From the NCBI GenBank assembly GCA_009835325.1, contig VXWP01000011.1, positions 1 to 46,777 on the forward strand: a DNA stretch of 46,777 nucleotides, given 5' to 3'. The DNA is from Gemmatimonadota bacterium (GTDB taxonomy: Bacteria; JAAXHH01). A program made the translations under genes and the position numbers. The notes below the pieces were generated by a model that saw nothing but the letters and a program-made list of their open reading frames with translations, searched no databases and was not told the DNA's origin. Positions 32,103-40,799 of the stretch are shown here, one piece after another (within the stretch, counting starts at the first letter, position 1; the number at the start of each line of letters is the position of its first letter).

Positions 32103-32621
32103 ATGCCGCAGCACACGCGAAATGAAGCCCGCATCGTAGACCTGGATGAGTTCCCCGGCCCGAAGGCCAGGGAAGACCTGGGCGCCATCGTCGCCACCTC
32201 AGGGGGGTACGATCCGCTTCATCCCGGCCACGTCTCCTGCCTGCTGGAGTCGTCGGCCCATGGCGATACCCTGGTCGTTATCGTCAACGGCGACGGGTTT
32301 CTTCGCCGCAAGAAGGGCAAGCCCTTCATGGATCTCAGGGCCCGTTGCCAGGTCGTCTCCTGTATCCGCGGCGTGGACTACGTCATACCTTTTGAAATAG
32401 AAGACGACGATACGGTCTGCGAGGCCCTGAGGGTGATCCGGCCCCGCGTGTTCACCAAGGGCGGTGACCGGACCGACATGTCCAATATACCCGAGTGGAG
32501 CGTATGCAAGGAACTCGGCATCGAAGTGATTTCGGGGGTGGGGTTGGACAAGGCCTGGAGCAGTTCCGACTACCTGGAATCGTGGGGACGATTCTGGGCC
32601 GGTCGTACGGACCGCGGGTAG
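32103..32621 (+). CDS. Cytidylyltransferase-like nucleotidyltransferase (HxGH fold)
   Basis: This 172-aa protein has the nucleotidyltransferase HxGH motif in GGYDPLHPGHVSCL (His40, Gly42, His43), with VVIVNGDGFLRRKKGKPFM and FTKGGDR (equivalent to the ISGxR-type phosphate loop). It resembles the RfaE domain that attaches ADP or CDP to sugar phosphates, and glycerol-3-phosphate or ethanolamine-phosphate cytidylyltransferases. The substrate is not decidable. The length is that of a stand-alone single domain with a 30-aa N-terminal extension. No clear ribosome-binding site is seen. Downstream sugar-enzyme genes (oxidoreductase, isomerase, aminotransferase) suggest a nucleotide-activated sugar or polyol. 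Confidence 0.86.
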   Translation: MPQHTRNEARIVDLDEFPGPKAREDLGAIVATSGGYDPLHPGHVSCLLESSAHGDTLVVIVNGDGFLRRKKGKPFMDLRARCQVVSCIRGVDYVIPFEIEDDDTVCEALRVIRPRVFTKGGDRTDMSNIPEWSVCKELGIEVISGVGLDKAWSSSDYLESWGRFWAGRTDRG

Positions 32622-32722
32622 GGCCAAAAGGGTAATTGCTGCTTGTCCCGTGTCCGCTGCCGTCTTATAATCCTCGTTACACGAGAATCACCCGAATGCT
32701 CCCGGATGACCCGGAGGACAGC

Positions 32723-33826
32723 ATGGCCAGCAGATACCGCGCCGCCGTGATCGGCCTCGGCCGCATGGGCAGCACCTTCGACGACGAGATCGACCAGGGC
32801 GGATCCATTTTCCTGCCTTACTGCCACGCGCCGTCCTACCATGCCGCGCCGGATGTGGACCTGGTCGCCGGGGCGGATCCCCACAAAGAGCAGAGCTCGA
32901 TATTCGGCGAGCGCTGGGGCATCGAAGGTGGTCACCTTTATGCGGACTACCGCGATATGCTCGAGCAGGAGCGTATCGATCTGCTCAGCGTCTGCACCAC
33001 GGCCCGGATCCGATCACAGATCGTTCAGGATGCCGCCCGGGCCGGCGTGAAGGCCATTTGGGCGGAAAAGCCCATCGCCCTGACCCTGGCCGAGGCGGAC
33101 GCCATGGTGGAGACCTGCGCGAAGCACGGCGTCGCCCTGGCCATCAACTGCGCGCGGCGCTGGCATCCGTTCTTCTCCCACGCGAAGACCATGATCGAAG
33201 AAGACGAACTCGGCGAGATCGTACAGGTGACGGGCTACGGCCAGTGCGGTCTTTCCCACAACGGCAGCCACCTCATCGATATTGTCCGGTACATGGCGGG
33301 CGGCAGGGTCGAATGGGTGTACGGCGAGATGGAATCCGACGAGGCCGCGGCGGGCGAGAAAGATCTCATGGGCAACGGATACCTGGCCTTCGACAACGGG
33401 GTCCGGGCCTTTGTCCGCGGCATGCCCTGCGGGATCGCGAACTGGGAGATCGACGTCCTTGGCACGAAGGGCCGCTTCCGCTCCATCGCGAACGGGCAGG
33501 ACGCCGAACTGGTGAAGCTGCATCCCGGCGGTCCGCGGGGCAGAGGCGTGCCCGCCCGCATGCCGTTTCCCTGGCCGGCCCGGTACCCATCCATGGGGCT
33601 GACCATCGTCGCGGACCTGATTTCGGCCGTCGAAAACGGCCATCCCCCGAAGTGTTCCGGGGTGGACGGGCGCGAGGCCCTGGAAGTGGCCATCGCCCTC
33701 CGGGAATCCCATCGAAGGAAAGGGCAGAAGGTTCACCTACCCGTGCCGGATCGTGAACTGGGCATCCTGTCCGCCGAAATACACCAGGACGACGTACCGG
33801 CGCGCGTCCGGCGCCTGCGGGGTTAG
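32723..33826 (+). CDS. Gfo/Idh/MocA-family oxidoreductase
   Basis: This 367-aa NAD(P)-dependent dehydrogenase has the N-terminal Rossmann motif AVIGLGRMGS and the EKPIALTLAEAD segment with the catalytic-site Lys of the family. A C-terminal alpha/beta domain includes a HNGSHLIDIVRYM segment, with the His/Asp pair typical of inositol and sugar dehydrogenases. The ATG at 32723 is preceded by GGAGG at 5 bases; an earlier in-frame ATG lacks one. It is followed by a sugar isomerase/epimerase and a class III aminotransferase, an order that recalls oxidation and amination of an inositol or hexose (amino-cyclitol or keto-sugar pathways). The last 29 bases, including the stop, are duplicated directly after it. 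Confidence 0.92.
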   Translation: MASRYRAAVIGLGRMGSTFDDEIDQGGSIFLPYCHAPSYHAAPDVDLVAGADPHKEQSSIFGERWGIEGGHLYADYRDMLEQERIDLLSVCTTARIRSQIVQDAARAGVKAIWAEKPIALTLAEADAMVETCAKHGVALAINCARRWHPFFSHAKTMIEEDELGEIVQVTGYGQCGLSHNGSHLIDIVRYMAGGRVEWVYGEMESDEAAAGEKDLMGNGYLAFDNGVRAFVRGMPCGIANWEIDVLGTKGRFRSIANGQDAELVKLHPGGPRGRGVPARMPFPWPARYPSMGLTIVADLISAVENGHPPKCSGVDGREALEVAIALRESHRRKGQKVHLPVPDRELGILSAEIHQDDVPARVRRLRG

Positions 33827-33857
33827 TGCGGCGCGCGTCCGGCGCCTGCGGGGTTAG
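33798..33857 (+). repeat. 29-bp duplication including a stop codon
   Basis: The last 29 bases of the oxidoreductase gene, with its TAG, are repeated exactly (33798-33826 and 33829-33857) with two bases between. The second copy ends in TTAG, which continues as GAG and supplies the AGGAG ribosome-binding site of the next gene. The duplication thus creates the intergenic region. Confidence 0.93.
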
Positions 33858-33865
33858 GAGACCGA

Positions 33866-34630
33866 ATGAAGCTCGGGTTCGTGACCTACCAGATCGGCCG
33901 GGACTGGGACGTGCCGGCCATCATCGACATGTGCGGAAGGACGGGTTTCACGGGCGTGGAACTCCGCACGACCCATGCCCACGGCGTGGAATCCTCGTTG
34001 AGTGCGGGCGAGCGTTCGGAGGTACGGCGGCGTTTCGAGGACGGCGGCGTGGACCTGGTGGGACTTGGAACGGCCTTCGAGTATCATTCGGTCGATCCGG
34101 ACGAGGTGCGGTCGAACGTGGACGGAACCGTCGAGTATGCGAAACTGGCGGCTGACCTCGGTTGTCCGGGCGTCAAAGTGCGCCCCAACGGCCTGCAAAC
34201 CGAAGCGGGCATTCCCGAAGAGGCGACCCTGGAGCAAATCGGGAAAGCGGTCGGGGAATGCGCGGAAGCGGCCGGCGGCCTCGGCGTGCAGATCCGGGTC
34301 GAGGTGCACGGCAAGGACACCCAGGAGCCGCGGCGCATGCGCGCCATCATGGACCACGCGGACCATCCCAATGCATATGTCTGCTGGAACTCGAATTTCG
34401 GCGAAGTGGTTAACGGATCCATCGAGACCAACTACCGGCTGCTTGCCCACAAGATCGGCCTGGTGCACATCACCGAGATCTATCGCGCGGAATATCCCTG
34501 GCGGGAGCTCTTCCGGTTGCTTCAAGCGGACGGTTATGAAGGATACACGCTTGCGGAAATCGCCCACAGCCCCGAACCCGAGCGGCTGATGGGCTACTAC
34601 AAGGCCCTCTGGGAAGTGTACCAGGCGTAA
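33866..34630 (+). CDS. Sugar phosphate isomerase/epimerase family (xylose-isomerase-like TIM barrel)
   Basis: This 254-aa protein has the TIM-barrel pattern of the AP-endonuclease/xylose-isomerase-like family: GFTGVELRTTHAHG, VEVHGKDTQEP, VCWNSNFGE and VHITEIYRAEYPWRELF. Acid and His residues at these strand ends would bind a divalent metal. Members isomerise or epimerise sugars and keto-acids (for example inosose, hydroxypyruvate, tagatose). The gene follows the Gfo/Idh/MocA oxidoreductase by 39 bases, with AGGAG 5 bases before the ATG; the two are a standard pair in inositol- or hexose-type catabolism. The exact substrate cannot be given. Confidence 0.9.
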   Translation: MKLGFVTYQIGRDWDVPAIIDMCGRTGFTGVELRTTHAHGVESSLSAGERSEVRRRFEDGGVDLVGLGTAFEYHSVDPDEVRSNVDGTVEYAKLAADLGCPGVKVRPNGLQTEAGIPEEATLEQIGKAVGECAEAAGGLGVQIRVEVHGKDTQEPRRMRAIMDHADHPNAYVCWNSNFGEVVNGSIETNYRLLAHKIGLVHITEIYRAEYPWRELFRLLQADGYEGYTLAEIAHSPEPERLMGYYKALWEVYQA

Positions 34631-34716
34631 GCGACCGCTGGGCGCGTGCCAACGCTTGAGTGCCCGTGTGGCGCAATCCTTCGATTCCGGTCCATAATGA
34701 AAGGGATCTCCTATAA

Positions 34717-36042
34717 ATGACGACGGCACAGAAGATATCGCAGGAGGCGGTCTACCGCAAAAGGACGCCGGGATCCTGTGAAGCGTTCAAGCGCGCGGGT
34801 GAAGTCATGCCCGGCGTCGCCAAGGGCGCCTACTACTACGCGCCGTACCCGGTCACCATCGCGCGGGCAGAAGGCTGCCACCTGTACGACGTGGACGGCA
34901 ACCGGTACGTGGATTTCGCCAACCACCACACGACGCAGATCCTGGGGCACAATCACCCGGCCGTCGTTCAAGCCGTGGAGCGACAGCTGGAGCAGGGCAT
35001 TGCAGTGGCCGCTCCCATGGGAATCGAAACGGTGCTGGCGGACGAGCTGTGCCGGAGAGTGGACTCCCTGGAGATGGTCCGGTTCTGCAACTCCGGGACG
35101 GAGGCGACCCTCCACGCGATCCGGCTGGCGCGGGAGTATACGGGCCGTCACCTCATCGCCAAGTTCGAAGGGGGCTACCACGGCAGCCACGACGCCGTCG
35201 AAATCAGCACTTCACCCGATCCGGCGAAGGCGGGTCCCGCGGATCGGCCGGTGCCCGTGGCCAGCGCGGGAGGCATGCCGCCCAACGCCACCGACAACGT
35301 CGTCATCCTGCCCTTCGACGACGAAGCGGCCGTCGAGGCGATTGTCGCGGAGAAAAGCGACGAACTGGCGGCCGTGATCCTCGACCCGAAGACGGGCGTC
35401 ATCCCCCAGCGATTGGACTTCGTGAAGGCGGTACGCGAGATCACCGCACGTCACCGCGTGCTCCTGATCCTGGACGAGATCGTGGGATTCCGCGCGTCAC
35501 CGGGCGGGGTCCAGGCCCAGTGCGGCATTCTGCCCGACCTGAGCACCTACGGAAAGATCGTGGGCGGTGGGTTTCCCGCGGGCGCTTTCGGCGGCCGCAG
35601 GGAACTGATGTCCCTGCTGGATCCCACCCAGGGCAAGGCCCGGGTTTTCCAGAGCGGATCCTTCAGCGCACACCCCGTCACCATGGCCGCGGGCCTCGCC
35701 ATGCTGGAAGTGCTGACGCCCGACGTGTATACAAGACTCGACCGTCTCACCGATCGTCTCGTGCATGGTCTTGAAGACGTGTTCGCCCGCACGGGTACCG
35801 TGGCGACGGTGGCCGCGTCCGGCTCCACCTTCAGCATCTATTTCACAAGGGAACCGGTCCGAACCTACCGCGCCGTGGCGGCGGCCGACAAGGGACCCGT
35901 GGCCGCGGTATTTCTTGGCTTGCTGAACCGCGGTTACTACCTGTCGAACGGCCTCGCCATGAACTGCCTTTCCGCGGCCATGGACGAATCGCATGTCGAC
36001 GGTCTCGTCGAGGCGGTGGCCGGTACGCTGGAAGAAATCTGA
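34717..36042 (+). CDS. Class III aminotransferase (GSA aminomutase-like)
   Basis: This 441-aa PLP enzyme has the fold pattern of class III aminotransferases, nearest in look to glutamate-1-semialdehyde 2,1-aminomutase and related enzymes. The PLP lysine is Lys280 in STYGKIVGGGFPAGAFGG. Other marks are FCNSGTEATLHAIRLAR, GGYHGSHDA and LILDEIVGFR. As it sits between a sugar isomerase gene and an oligopeptide-binding protein gene, and not among heme genes, the aminomutase role is unlikely; amination of a keto-sugar or a keto-acid is more plausible. The 86-base gap before it has no hairpin that I can see. Confidence 0.9.
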   Translation: MTTAQKISQEAVYRKRTPGSCEAFKRAGEVMPGVAKGAYYYAPYPVTIARAEGCHLYDVDGNRYVDFANHHTTQILGHNHPAVVQAVERQLEQGIAVAAPMGIETVLADELCRRVDSLEMVRFCNSGTEATLHAIRLAREYTGRHLIAKFEGGYHGSHDAVEISTSPDPAKAGPADRPVPVASAGGMPPNATDNVVILPFDDEAAVEAIVAEKSDELAAVILDPKTGVIPQRLDFVKAVREITARHRVLLILDEIVGFRASPGGVQAQCGILPDLSTYGKIVGGGFPAGAFGGRRELMSLLDPTQGKARVFQSGSFSAHPVTMAAGLAMLEVLTPDVYTRLDRLTDRLVHGLEDVFARTGTVATVAASGSTFSIYFTREPVRTYRAVAAADKGPVAAVFLGLLNRGYYLSNGLAMNCLSAAMDESHVDGLVEAVAGTLEEI

Positions 36043-36131
36043 CGTTCCACCTGGACAGCACGGTCCGCCTGGCCAGCACAATCCGTCTGGACTGAATTCA
36101 CCGACCATCTATTCATCACAGGAAAAGAACC

Positions 36132-37790
36132 ATGCACTATTCAATCAAGTATGCTGCCGCCCTGCTCGGCGCCGTCTCCGCCTTCTTCCTGGTCCCCTTG
36201 CTGATCGCGGCGCAAGGCGGTTCCGGGGAATCGGCCGCGCGGCCCCTTCCGCCGGACGCCTCCCCTCGGGACCAGCAGGTCTTCAGGTACATGAGCCCGG
36301 AGCCCCGCACCCTCGATTCCGCAATCAACGACTACGACACGGAAGACACCATCATCCCCTTCGAGCCCCTGCTCCGCCGCGATCCGAACTGGAATCCGGA
36401 ACCCGCGGCCGCGGACAGCTACACGTCTTCCCCGGACGGCAAGACGTGGACCTTCCACCTACGCCAGGGCGCGAGGTGGAGCGACGGCCGGCCCGTTACG
36501 GCCCATGACTTCGTCTACTCCTTCCGCCGCATGCTGGACCCGGAAGAGGCCAACCCCTATGGGTTCTTCTACCACGACTTCAAGAACGCCAGGCCTATCA
36601 ACCGCGGCGAGATCAAGGACCTGACCCAGCTGGGCGTCCGCGCGGCCGACGATCTCACGCTGGTCATCGAAACGGAGAAGTCGGCGCCGTACCTTCCCTA
36701 TATCGTTTCCTATGGGAATGCGCTGCCGGTGCCGCCCTGGCAAGTCGAGAAGCACGAGAGGAAATGGACCCGCCTCGAGAACATCGTCTCGAATTCGGGG
36801 TTCAAACTGTCGGAGTGGATCACCGGAAGCCACATGACCCTGGTTCCGGACCCCATGTACAACGGTCCCCACAAGCCGTACCTGGAGAAGGTCATCCATC
36901 CCTTCCGCAACGCGGCGGTGGCCACGGTCCTCGCCTACGAGAACGACGAGGTGGACCGCGAACTCGTTGACGTGACCGACATGCCCCGCATCCTGGCCGA
37001 TCCCGAACTCGCGCCGGACCTGGTCAAGATAGCCGCGCGGGCCTCATGGTATCTCTTCTACCGCACCCGGCAGCCGCCCTTCGACGACGTGCGGGTCCGG
37101 GAAGCCTTCACGCGGGCGATCGACCGGGAGGTCATCACCAGTATCCTCCTGGGCGGCACGGCCGTCCCCGCCTACTCCATGATCCCGCCCGAGTTCGCGG
37201 AGTACAACGGGCCGGCCATGAAACCCTACCAGACCTACGATCCGGCAAGGGCCCGGGAACTCATAGCCGAGGCCGGTTATCCCCGCGGCAGAGGGTTCCC
37301 CCGCCAGGAGATGTGGCTGCGTGCGCCGAACCCCACCATCAAGCGGATAAGCGAGGCCATCATGGCCATGCTGAAGGAGAACATCGGGGTCGACGTGACG
37401 ATCCGGAGCGCCGACCGGACCATGTACATGAACAACATGTATAACTGGCGCATGAACCTGGGGCTGATCGTGTTCTACGCGGATTACCTGGATCCCCGCA
37501 ACATGCTCGACATGATCTGGCATTCGCAGCCTCAGGGGTATGGCCGTTCGGACTGGACGAACGTCGAGTTCGACCGCCTGGTGGAGGAGGCAGCCGCGGA
37601 ACTGGACAGGGACAGGCGGCGGGCGCTTTACGCGGAGGCGGAGGAGATCATGGTGTCGGACTACGCCGGGTCCTTTCTCTTCCATCCGGTGTACCTGGAA
37701 CTCAGGAAGCCCTGGGTCAAGGGGATCGCGGAAAACCCCGACGGTACGGTCGGCGCCATGGACTATACGCGGGTCTACATCTCCCGTTGA
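36132..37790 (+). CDS. Oligopeptide ABC transporter substrate-binding protein (family 5)
   Basis: This 552-aa protein has a signal peptide (about 1-27) without a lipobox and the OppA-like body: YMSPEPRTLDSAINDYDTE, LRQGARWSDGRPVTAHDFVYSFRRMLDPE, LPVPPWQVEKH and AFTRAIDREVITSILLGGTAVPAYSMIPP. It would bind peptides or other substrates in the periplasm. No permease or ATPase genes lie next to it, so it is an orphan binding protein or a component for a distant permease. The gene ends before a strong hairpin terminator (37898-37936). Confidence 0.9.
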   Translation: MHYSIKYAAALLGAVSAFFLVPLLIAAQGGSGESAARPLPPDASPRDQQVFRYMSPEPRTLDSAINDYDTEDTIIPFEPLLRRDPNWNPEPAAADSYTSSPDGKTWTFHLRQGARWSDGRPVTAHDFVYSFRRMLDPEEANPYGFFYHDFKNARPINRGEIKDLTQLGVRAADDLTLVIETEKSAPYLPYIVSYGNALPVPPWQVEKHERKWTRLENIVSNSGFKLSEWITGSHMTLVPDPMYNGPHKPYLEKVIHPFRNAAVATVLAYENDEVDRELVDVTDMPRILADPELAPDLVKIAARASWYLFYRTRQPPFDDVRVREAFTRAIDREVITSILLGGTAVPAYSMIPPEFAEYNGPAMKPYQTYDPARARELIAEAGYPRGRGFPRQEMWLRAPNPTIKRISEAIMAMLKENIGVDVTIRSADRTMYMNNMYNWRMNLGLIVFYADYLDPRNMLDMIWHSQPQGYGRSDWTNVEFDRLVEEAAAELDRDRRRALYAEAEEIMVSDYAGSFLFHPVYLELRKPWVKGIAENPDGTVGAMDYTRVYISR

Positions 37791-37897
37791 AAACCGTCCG
37801 TTGTAAACCGCCCGTGGGAACGCCCAGGTGCGATAGGGCGGTGGTACAGATCCGTACGGTACGGTGCGGTGCAGATCCGTACAAACAAACTCAAACA

Positions 37898-37936
37898 AAA
37901 GGCCTCCGCGCGAATCCCTTTCACGCGGAGGCCTTT
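37898..37936. terminator. 13-bp hairpin between convergent genes
   Basis: AAAGGCCTCCGCG (37898-37910) is the exact reverse complement of 37924-37936, with a 13-base loop. The stem begins with A and ends in T on both strands, so it can serve the binding-protein gene (stop at 37790) and the TPR gene (ending at 38000) from opposite sides. Confidence 0.8.
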
Positions 37937-37999
37937 CGATTTTCGGTCCGTTTCTGATTGTTTCTTCGGCTTGATCGGCCGGATCAATCCGGATGTCGC

Positions 38000-38593
38000 T
38001 TAACGGATCGCGTCCTTCATCTGGGCGACGATGTTCCGGAGTGACGCGGCGTTCCTGGCCCGGGGCGCCAGTCTCAGATAGTTCTCGTAGGACCTGATCG
38101 CGTTCGGATAGTCCTCGCGGGTCTGGTACAGGATGCCCAGGTTGTAGTGCCAGTTCGCCTTCTTGTCGTTGATGCCGATCGCGGCCCGGTAGGATCTGAT
38201 CGCGTTGCTGCTGTTCTTGAGCTTCTGGTATGCGCTGCCCAACGCGCCGTGGGCGTCTGCGTATTTGGCATCGATCTCCGTCGCCTTCCGGAACGACCTG
38301 ATCGCGTTGGAGGTCTGGCCCGCCTTCTGCTGGGAAAGGCCGAGGTTGTAGTACGCTTCCTTGTAGTCCGCCTTCAACTCGACGGCTTTCTGGAACGCAC
38401 CGATGGCGTTCGTAAACTGTCCTGCCTTGAAGTAGGCGATGCCGAGATTGTAGTGACGGGGAGGATCGTCCGGCATGGCGTCCACTTTCGTCTTCGCGTC
38501 ATCTATCGTCTGGGCCTGAATGGCAGGCGCCGCGACCAACGCGACCAGGACCGTGAATACGGCAAGACTTTTCAACTTCATGATGCGTGTCAT
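38000..38593 (-). CDS. Exported TPR-repeat protein
   Basis: This 197-aa protein has a signal peptide (about 1-28, ending IQAQ) and about four tetratricopeptide repeats, with repeated blocks such as NAIGAFQKAVELKADYKEAYYNLGLSQ, NAIRSFRKATEIDAKY and NAIRSYRAAIGINDKK. It is likely periplasmic and mediates protein-protein contacts; no partner is visible. The start at 38593 follows GGAGG at 7 bases. Earlier in-frame Met codons lack a site, and the stretch between is not conserved-looking. It is divergent from the cupin gene at 38774, and the 180-base gap probably carries both promoters. Confidence 0.88.
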   Translation of the reverse strand: MTRIMKLKSLAVFTVLVALVAAPAIQAQTIDDAKTKVDAMPDDPPRHYNLGIAYFKAGQFTNAIGAFQKAVELKADYKEAYYNLGLSQQKAGQTSNAIRSFRKATEIDAKYADAHGALGSAYQKLKNSSNAIRSYRAAIGINDKKANWHYNLGILYQTREDYPNAIRSYENYLRLAPRARNAASLRNIVAQMKDAIR

Positions 38594-38773
38594 CCTCATT
38601 CCTCCGTTGGATAACTGAGCGTTACAGGACACTGAGTATTTATGGACAAAGCGAGGTTTTCGGCGTATATTGTATCCAAGTAAGATAAGATATGCCATTT
38701 GGCCTGAATAAGCAAGTTATATTCTCGACTTTCAAGCATACTCAACGGAATCGAAGCATCAAGGAGGCCATCG

Positions 38774-39322
38774 ATGACCAGGTACACCGTCGATGATTTT
38801 CTGGGAGACGCCCGGCGGATCGTGCGGGAAAACGGGATCAGGCACGGACTGGAATCGATCAGGAAGAACACCGAAAGGCTGCTGGGCCAGTCCGACCTGC
38901 TGGAAACCTATGTGAACATGGACGAATACGAAGGCCACACGGTAATCGGCCATGATCCCGAGACGGATATACACGTCATCGTCCATGGAGGTCAAAAGGG
39001 CGGCACTTCCCCGCCCCACGATCACGGTCCCTGCAGCGTGATCTACGGCAACTACACCGGGCATACCCTGATGCGGCGATGGAATCGGCTGGACGATGGA
39101 GGATCGGAAGGACCGGCCCGCCTCGAGGTGGCCCGGGAGTATACCGTGGGCGCCGGGCAGGCGACCGCCTTCGCCGAGGGGGATATCCACTCCATCGACT
39201 ATCCCGACGGCGCCTTCTTCGTCCGCGTTACCGTGGGGGACGTGGAAAGGCAGAAGACGCGCCGCTTCGATCTCGAGCGGGGTATCGTGGAGATCGACGA
39301 CCGCGCGGCACGCACCGGATAG
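38774..39322 (+). CDS. Cupin-domain protein, cysteine-dioxygenase-like
   Basis: This 182-aa protein has a cupin core with His82 and His84 (PPHDHGPCSVIYGNYTG) and a later His139 (GDIHSID), the three histidines expected for a non-heme Fe site of the cysteine-dioxygenase type. An N-terminal helical part (about 1-50) precedes it. Such proteins oxidise thiols or small carboxylates, or are sensors; I cannot assign a substrate. AAGGAGG lies 6 bases before the ATG. The next gene, a desaturase-like membrane protein, begins 77 bases downstream and is probably in the same operon. Confidence 0.82.
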   Translation: MTRYTVDDFLGDARRIVRENGIRHGLESIRKNTERLLGQSDLLETYVNMDEYEGHTVIGHDPETDIHVIVHGGQKGGTSPPHDHGPCSVIYGNYTGHTLMRRWNRLDDGGSEGPARLEVAREYTVGAGQATAFAEGDIHSIDYPDGAFFVRVTVGDVERQKTRRFDLERGIVEIDDRAARTG

Positions 39323-39399
39323 CCGCCGCAACCCACGGTCCGTGCCCGTACCATGTCGCTAGCCAGATCCCGTCCACCCGATCAGGCGCCTGTCGACCC

Positions 39400-40353
39400 A
39401 TGTCCACCCTCGAACAAAAAACCGGACAAGTTCCGGTAAAACCCACCGATATCGTTCCGCCCGACCGGCTGAGCGAACTGTTGCGTCGACGCAACCTGCC
39501 GGGTTTCGTATTCCTGGCCGGGCATCTGGCGGCCACCTTGCTCACCGGATACCTGGTGTCGCTTACCCTGGGCACCTGGTGGCTGGCGCCGGCCCTGCTG
39601 GCCCATGGCGCCGTCGTGGTGCACTGGTTCGCGCCCTTCCATGAATGCTCTCACGGCACGGCCTTCAGAAGCACGGCGATGAACCGGATCGTGGGGTGGG
39701 TCACCGGCACCGGGCTGTTTCTCATCCCCGCGTACTTTCGCTACGAGCACCTGGCCCATCATTCCCACACGCAGATCACCGGGGACGATCCCGAGATGAT
39801 CCCCATGGCGGAAAGCCTGGGCGGCTATCTCTGGTACGCGACGGGCATTCCCTATTTCTACAGCAACCTGACCGCCCTGGCGCGGATGCTCTTCGGGCGG
39901 TTCAACGCGGTCGAACGCAAGTTTCTGCCGGGACGAGCACGTGGAATCGTGGTGATGGAGGCCTGGAGCATGGTCCTGGCCTACGGCGCGCTGGCGGCCG
40001 TATCGGTCTGGTTCGACACGCTGGCCGTGGTCCTGTTCTGGCTGGCGCCCCGTTTCCTGGGCGAGCCCGTCATGCGTCTCATCCGCATGTCCGAGCACAC
40101 GGGCTGTCCCCGCGTCCGCCACATCCTGCTCAACACCCGGACCGTGCTGACCATCCCCCTGGTCCGGTGGCTGAACTGGAACAACGCGTACCACGCCGAA
40201 CACCACGCCATTCCCACCGTGCCCTTCCACGCCCTCGGCGACCTGCACCGGATCATGGGCCCCCACTTCGAGGAAGTACGGCCGGGATACGTGAATACGC
40301 AACTGCACCTGATGGCAAACGGAATGAAAAACAGCGGCGCGAAGGGCGGCTGA
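39400..40353 (+). CDS. Membrane fatty acid desaturase-like protein
   Basis: This 317-aa integral-membrane diiron protein has the three histidine boxes of fatty acid desaturases/hydroxylases: HECSH (81-85), HLAHHSH (117-123) and HAEHH (265-269). Four to six membrane segments separate them. Members desaturate or hydroxylate acyl lipids or carotenoids; the box pattern alone does not fix the substrate. The ATG at 39400 is chosen because it starts the first structured region; a longer frame begins inside the cupin gene in another frame and is a shadow. No strong ribosome-binding site precedes it. It converges with the small cupin gene (7-base gap). Confidence 0.87.
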   Translation: MSTLEQKTGQVPVKPTDIVPPDRLSELLRRRNLPGFVFLAGHLAATLLTGYLVSLTLGTWWLAPALLAHGAVVVHWFAPFHECSHGTAFRSTAMNRIVGWVTGTGLFLIPAYFRYEHLAHHSHTQITGDDPEMIPMAESLGGYLWYATGIPYFYSNLTALARMLFGRFNAVERKFLPGRARGIVVMEAWSMVLAYGALAAVSVWFDTLAVVLFWLAPRFLGEPVMRLIRMSEHTGCPRVRHILLNTRTVLTIPLVRWLNWNNAYHAEHHAIPTVPFHALGDLHRIMGPHFEEVRPGYVNTQLHLMANGMKNSGAKGG

Positions 40354-40360
40354 CCGAAGG

Positions 40361-40753
40361 CTAGCCGTCGGCCGGTTCCGGGGCACCCTTTGGCGGCACG
40401 ACGCACAGGAACCCGAGCGGTTCCTCGCCGACGCTCTCGAACTGGTGCTGTTCGTTAGGGGCGATGTACACCACGTCGCCCGGTCCCACGTCGTGGACGT
40501 CCCACCCGATAAGTACTTTCGCCCGTCCCCGTAGGATGTAGATGCCGTGGTCGTGGGGATGGCGGTCGAAGGAAGATTGCCCGCCCGGTTCGATTTCGAA
40601 GTAGCGGACGGAAAAATTGTTCGCCCCGTCGTCGGGACCGATGACTACACGCACCGATCCGCCCACTGCCCCGCCTTTGCTGTAGGGCTGCTTCTCCACG
40701 CCGGACCAGTCGTTCGCTCCTTGCTGTCCCTGGTGCTTATGGACGACACCCAT
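40361..40753 (-). CDS. Small cupin-domain protein
   Basis: This 130-aa protein is a single cupin. It has the HPHDHGIYILRGRAKV motif 1 and the PNEQHQFESVGEEPLGFLCVVP motif 2, which together give two to three metal-binding His and a Glu-like residue. Small cupins of this type are sugar isomerases, dioxygenases or ligand-binding proteins. Nothing around it shows the substrate. AGAGG lies 7 bases before the ATG. It lies downstream of, and on the same strand as, the ferritin-like gene (46 bases apart), so the two may share a transcript. Confidence 0.85.
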   Translation of the reverse strand: MGVVHKHQGQQGANDWSGVEKQPYSKGGAVGGSVRVVIGPDDGANNFSVRYFEIEPGGQSSFDRHPHDHGIYILRGRAKVLIGWDVHDVGPGDVVYIAPNEQHQFESVGEEPLGFLCVVPPKGAPEPADG

Positions 40754-40799
40754 TTCAAGCCTCTTAGCAAAACGGCCTATTCACGATTAAGTGAACGCA

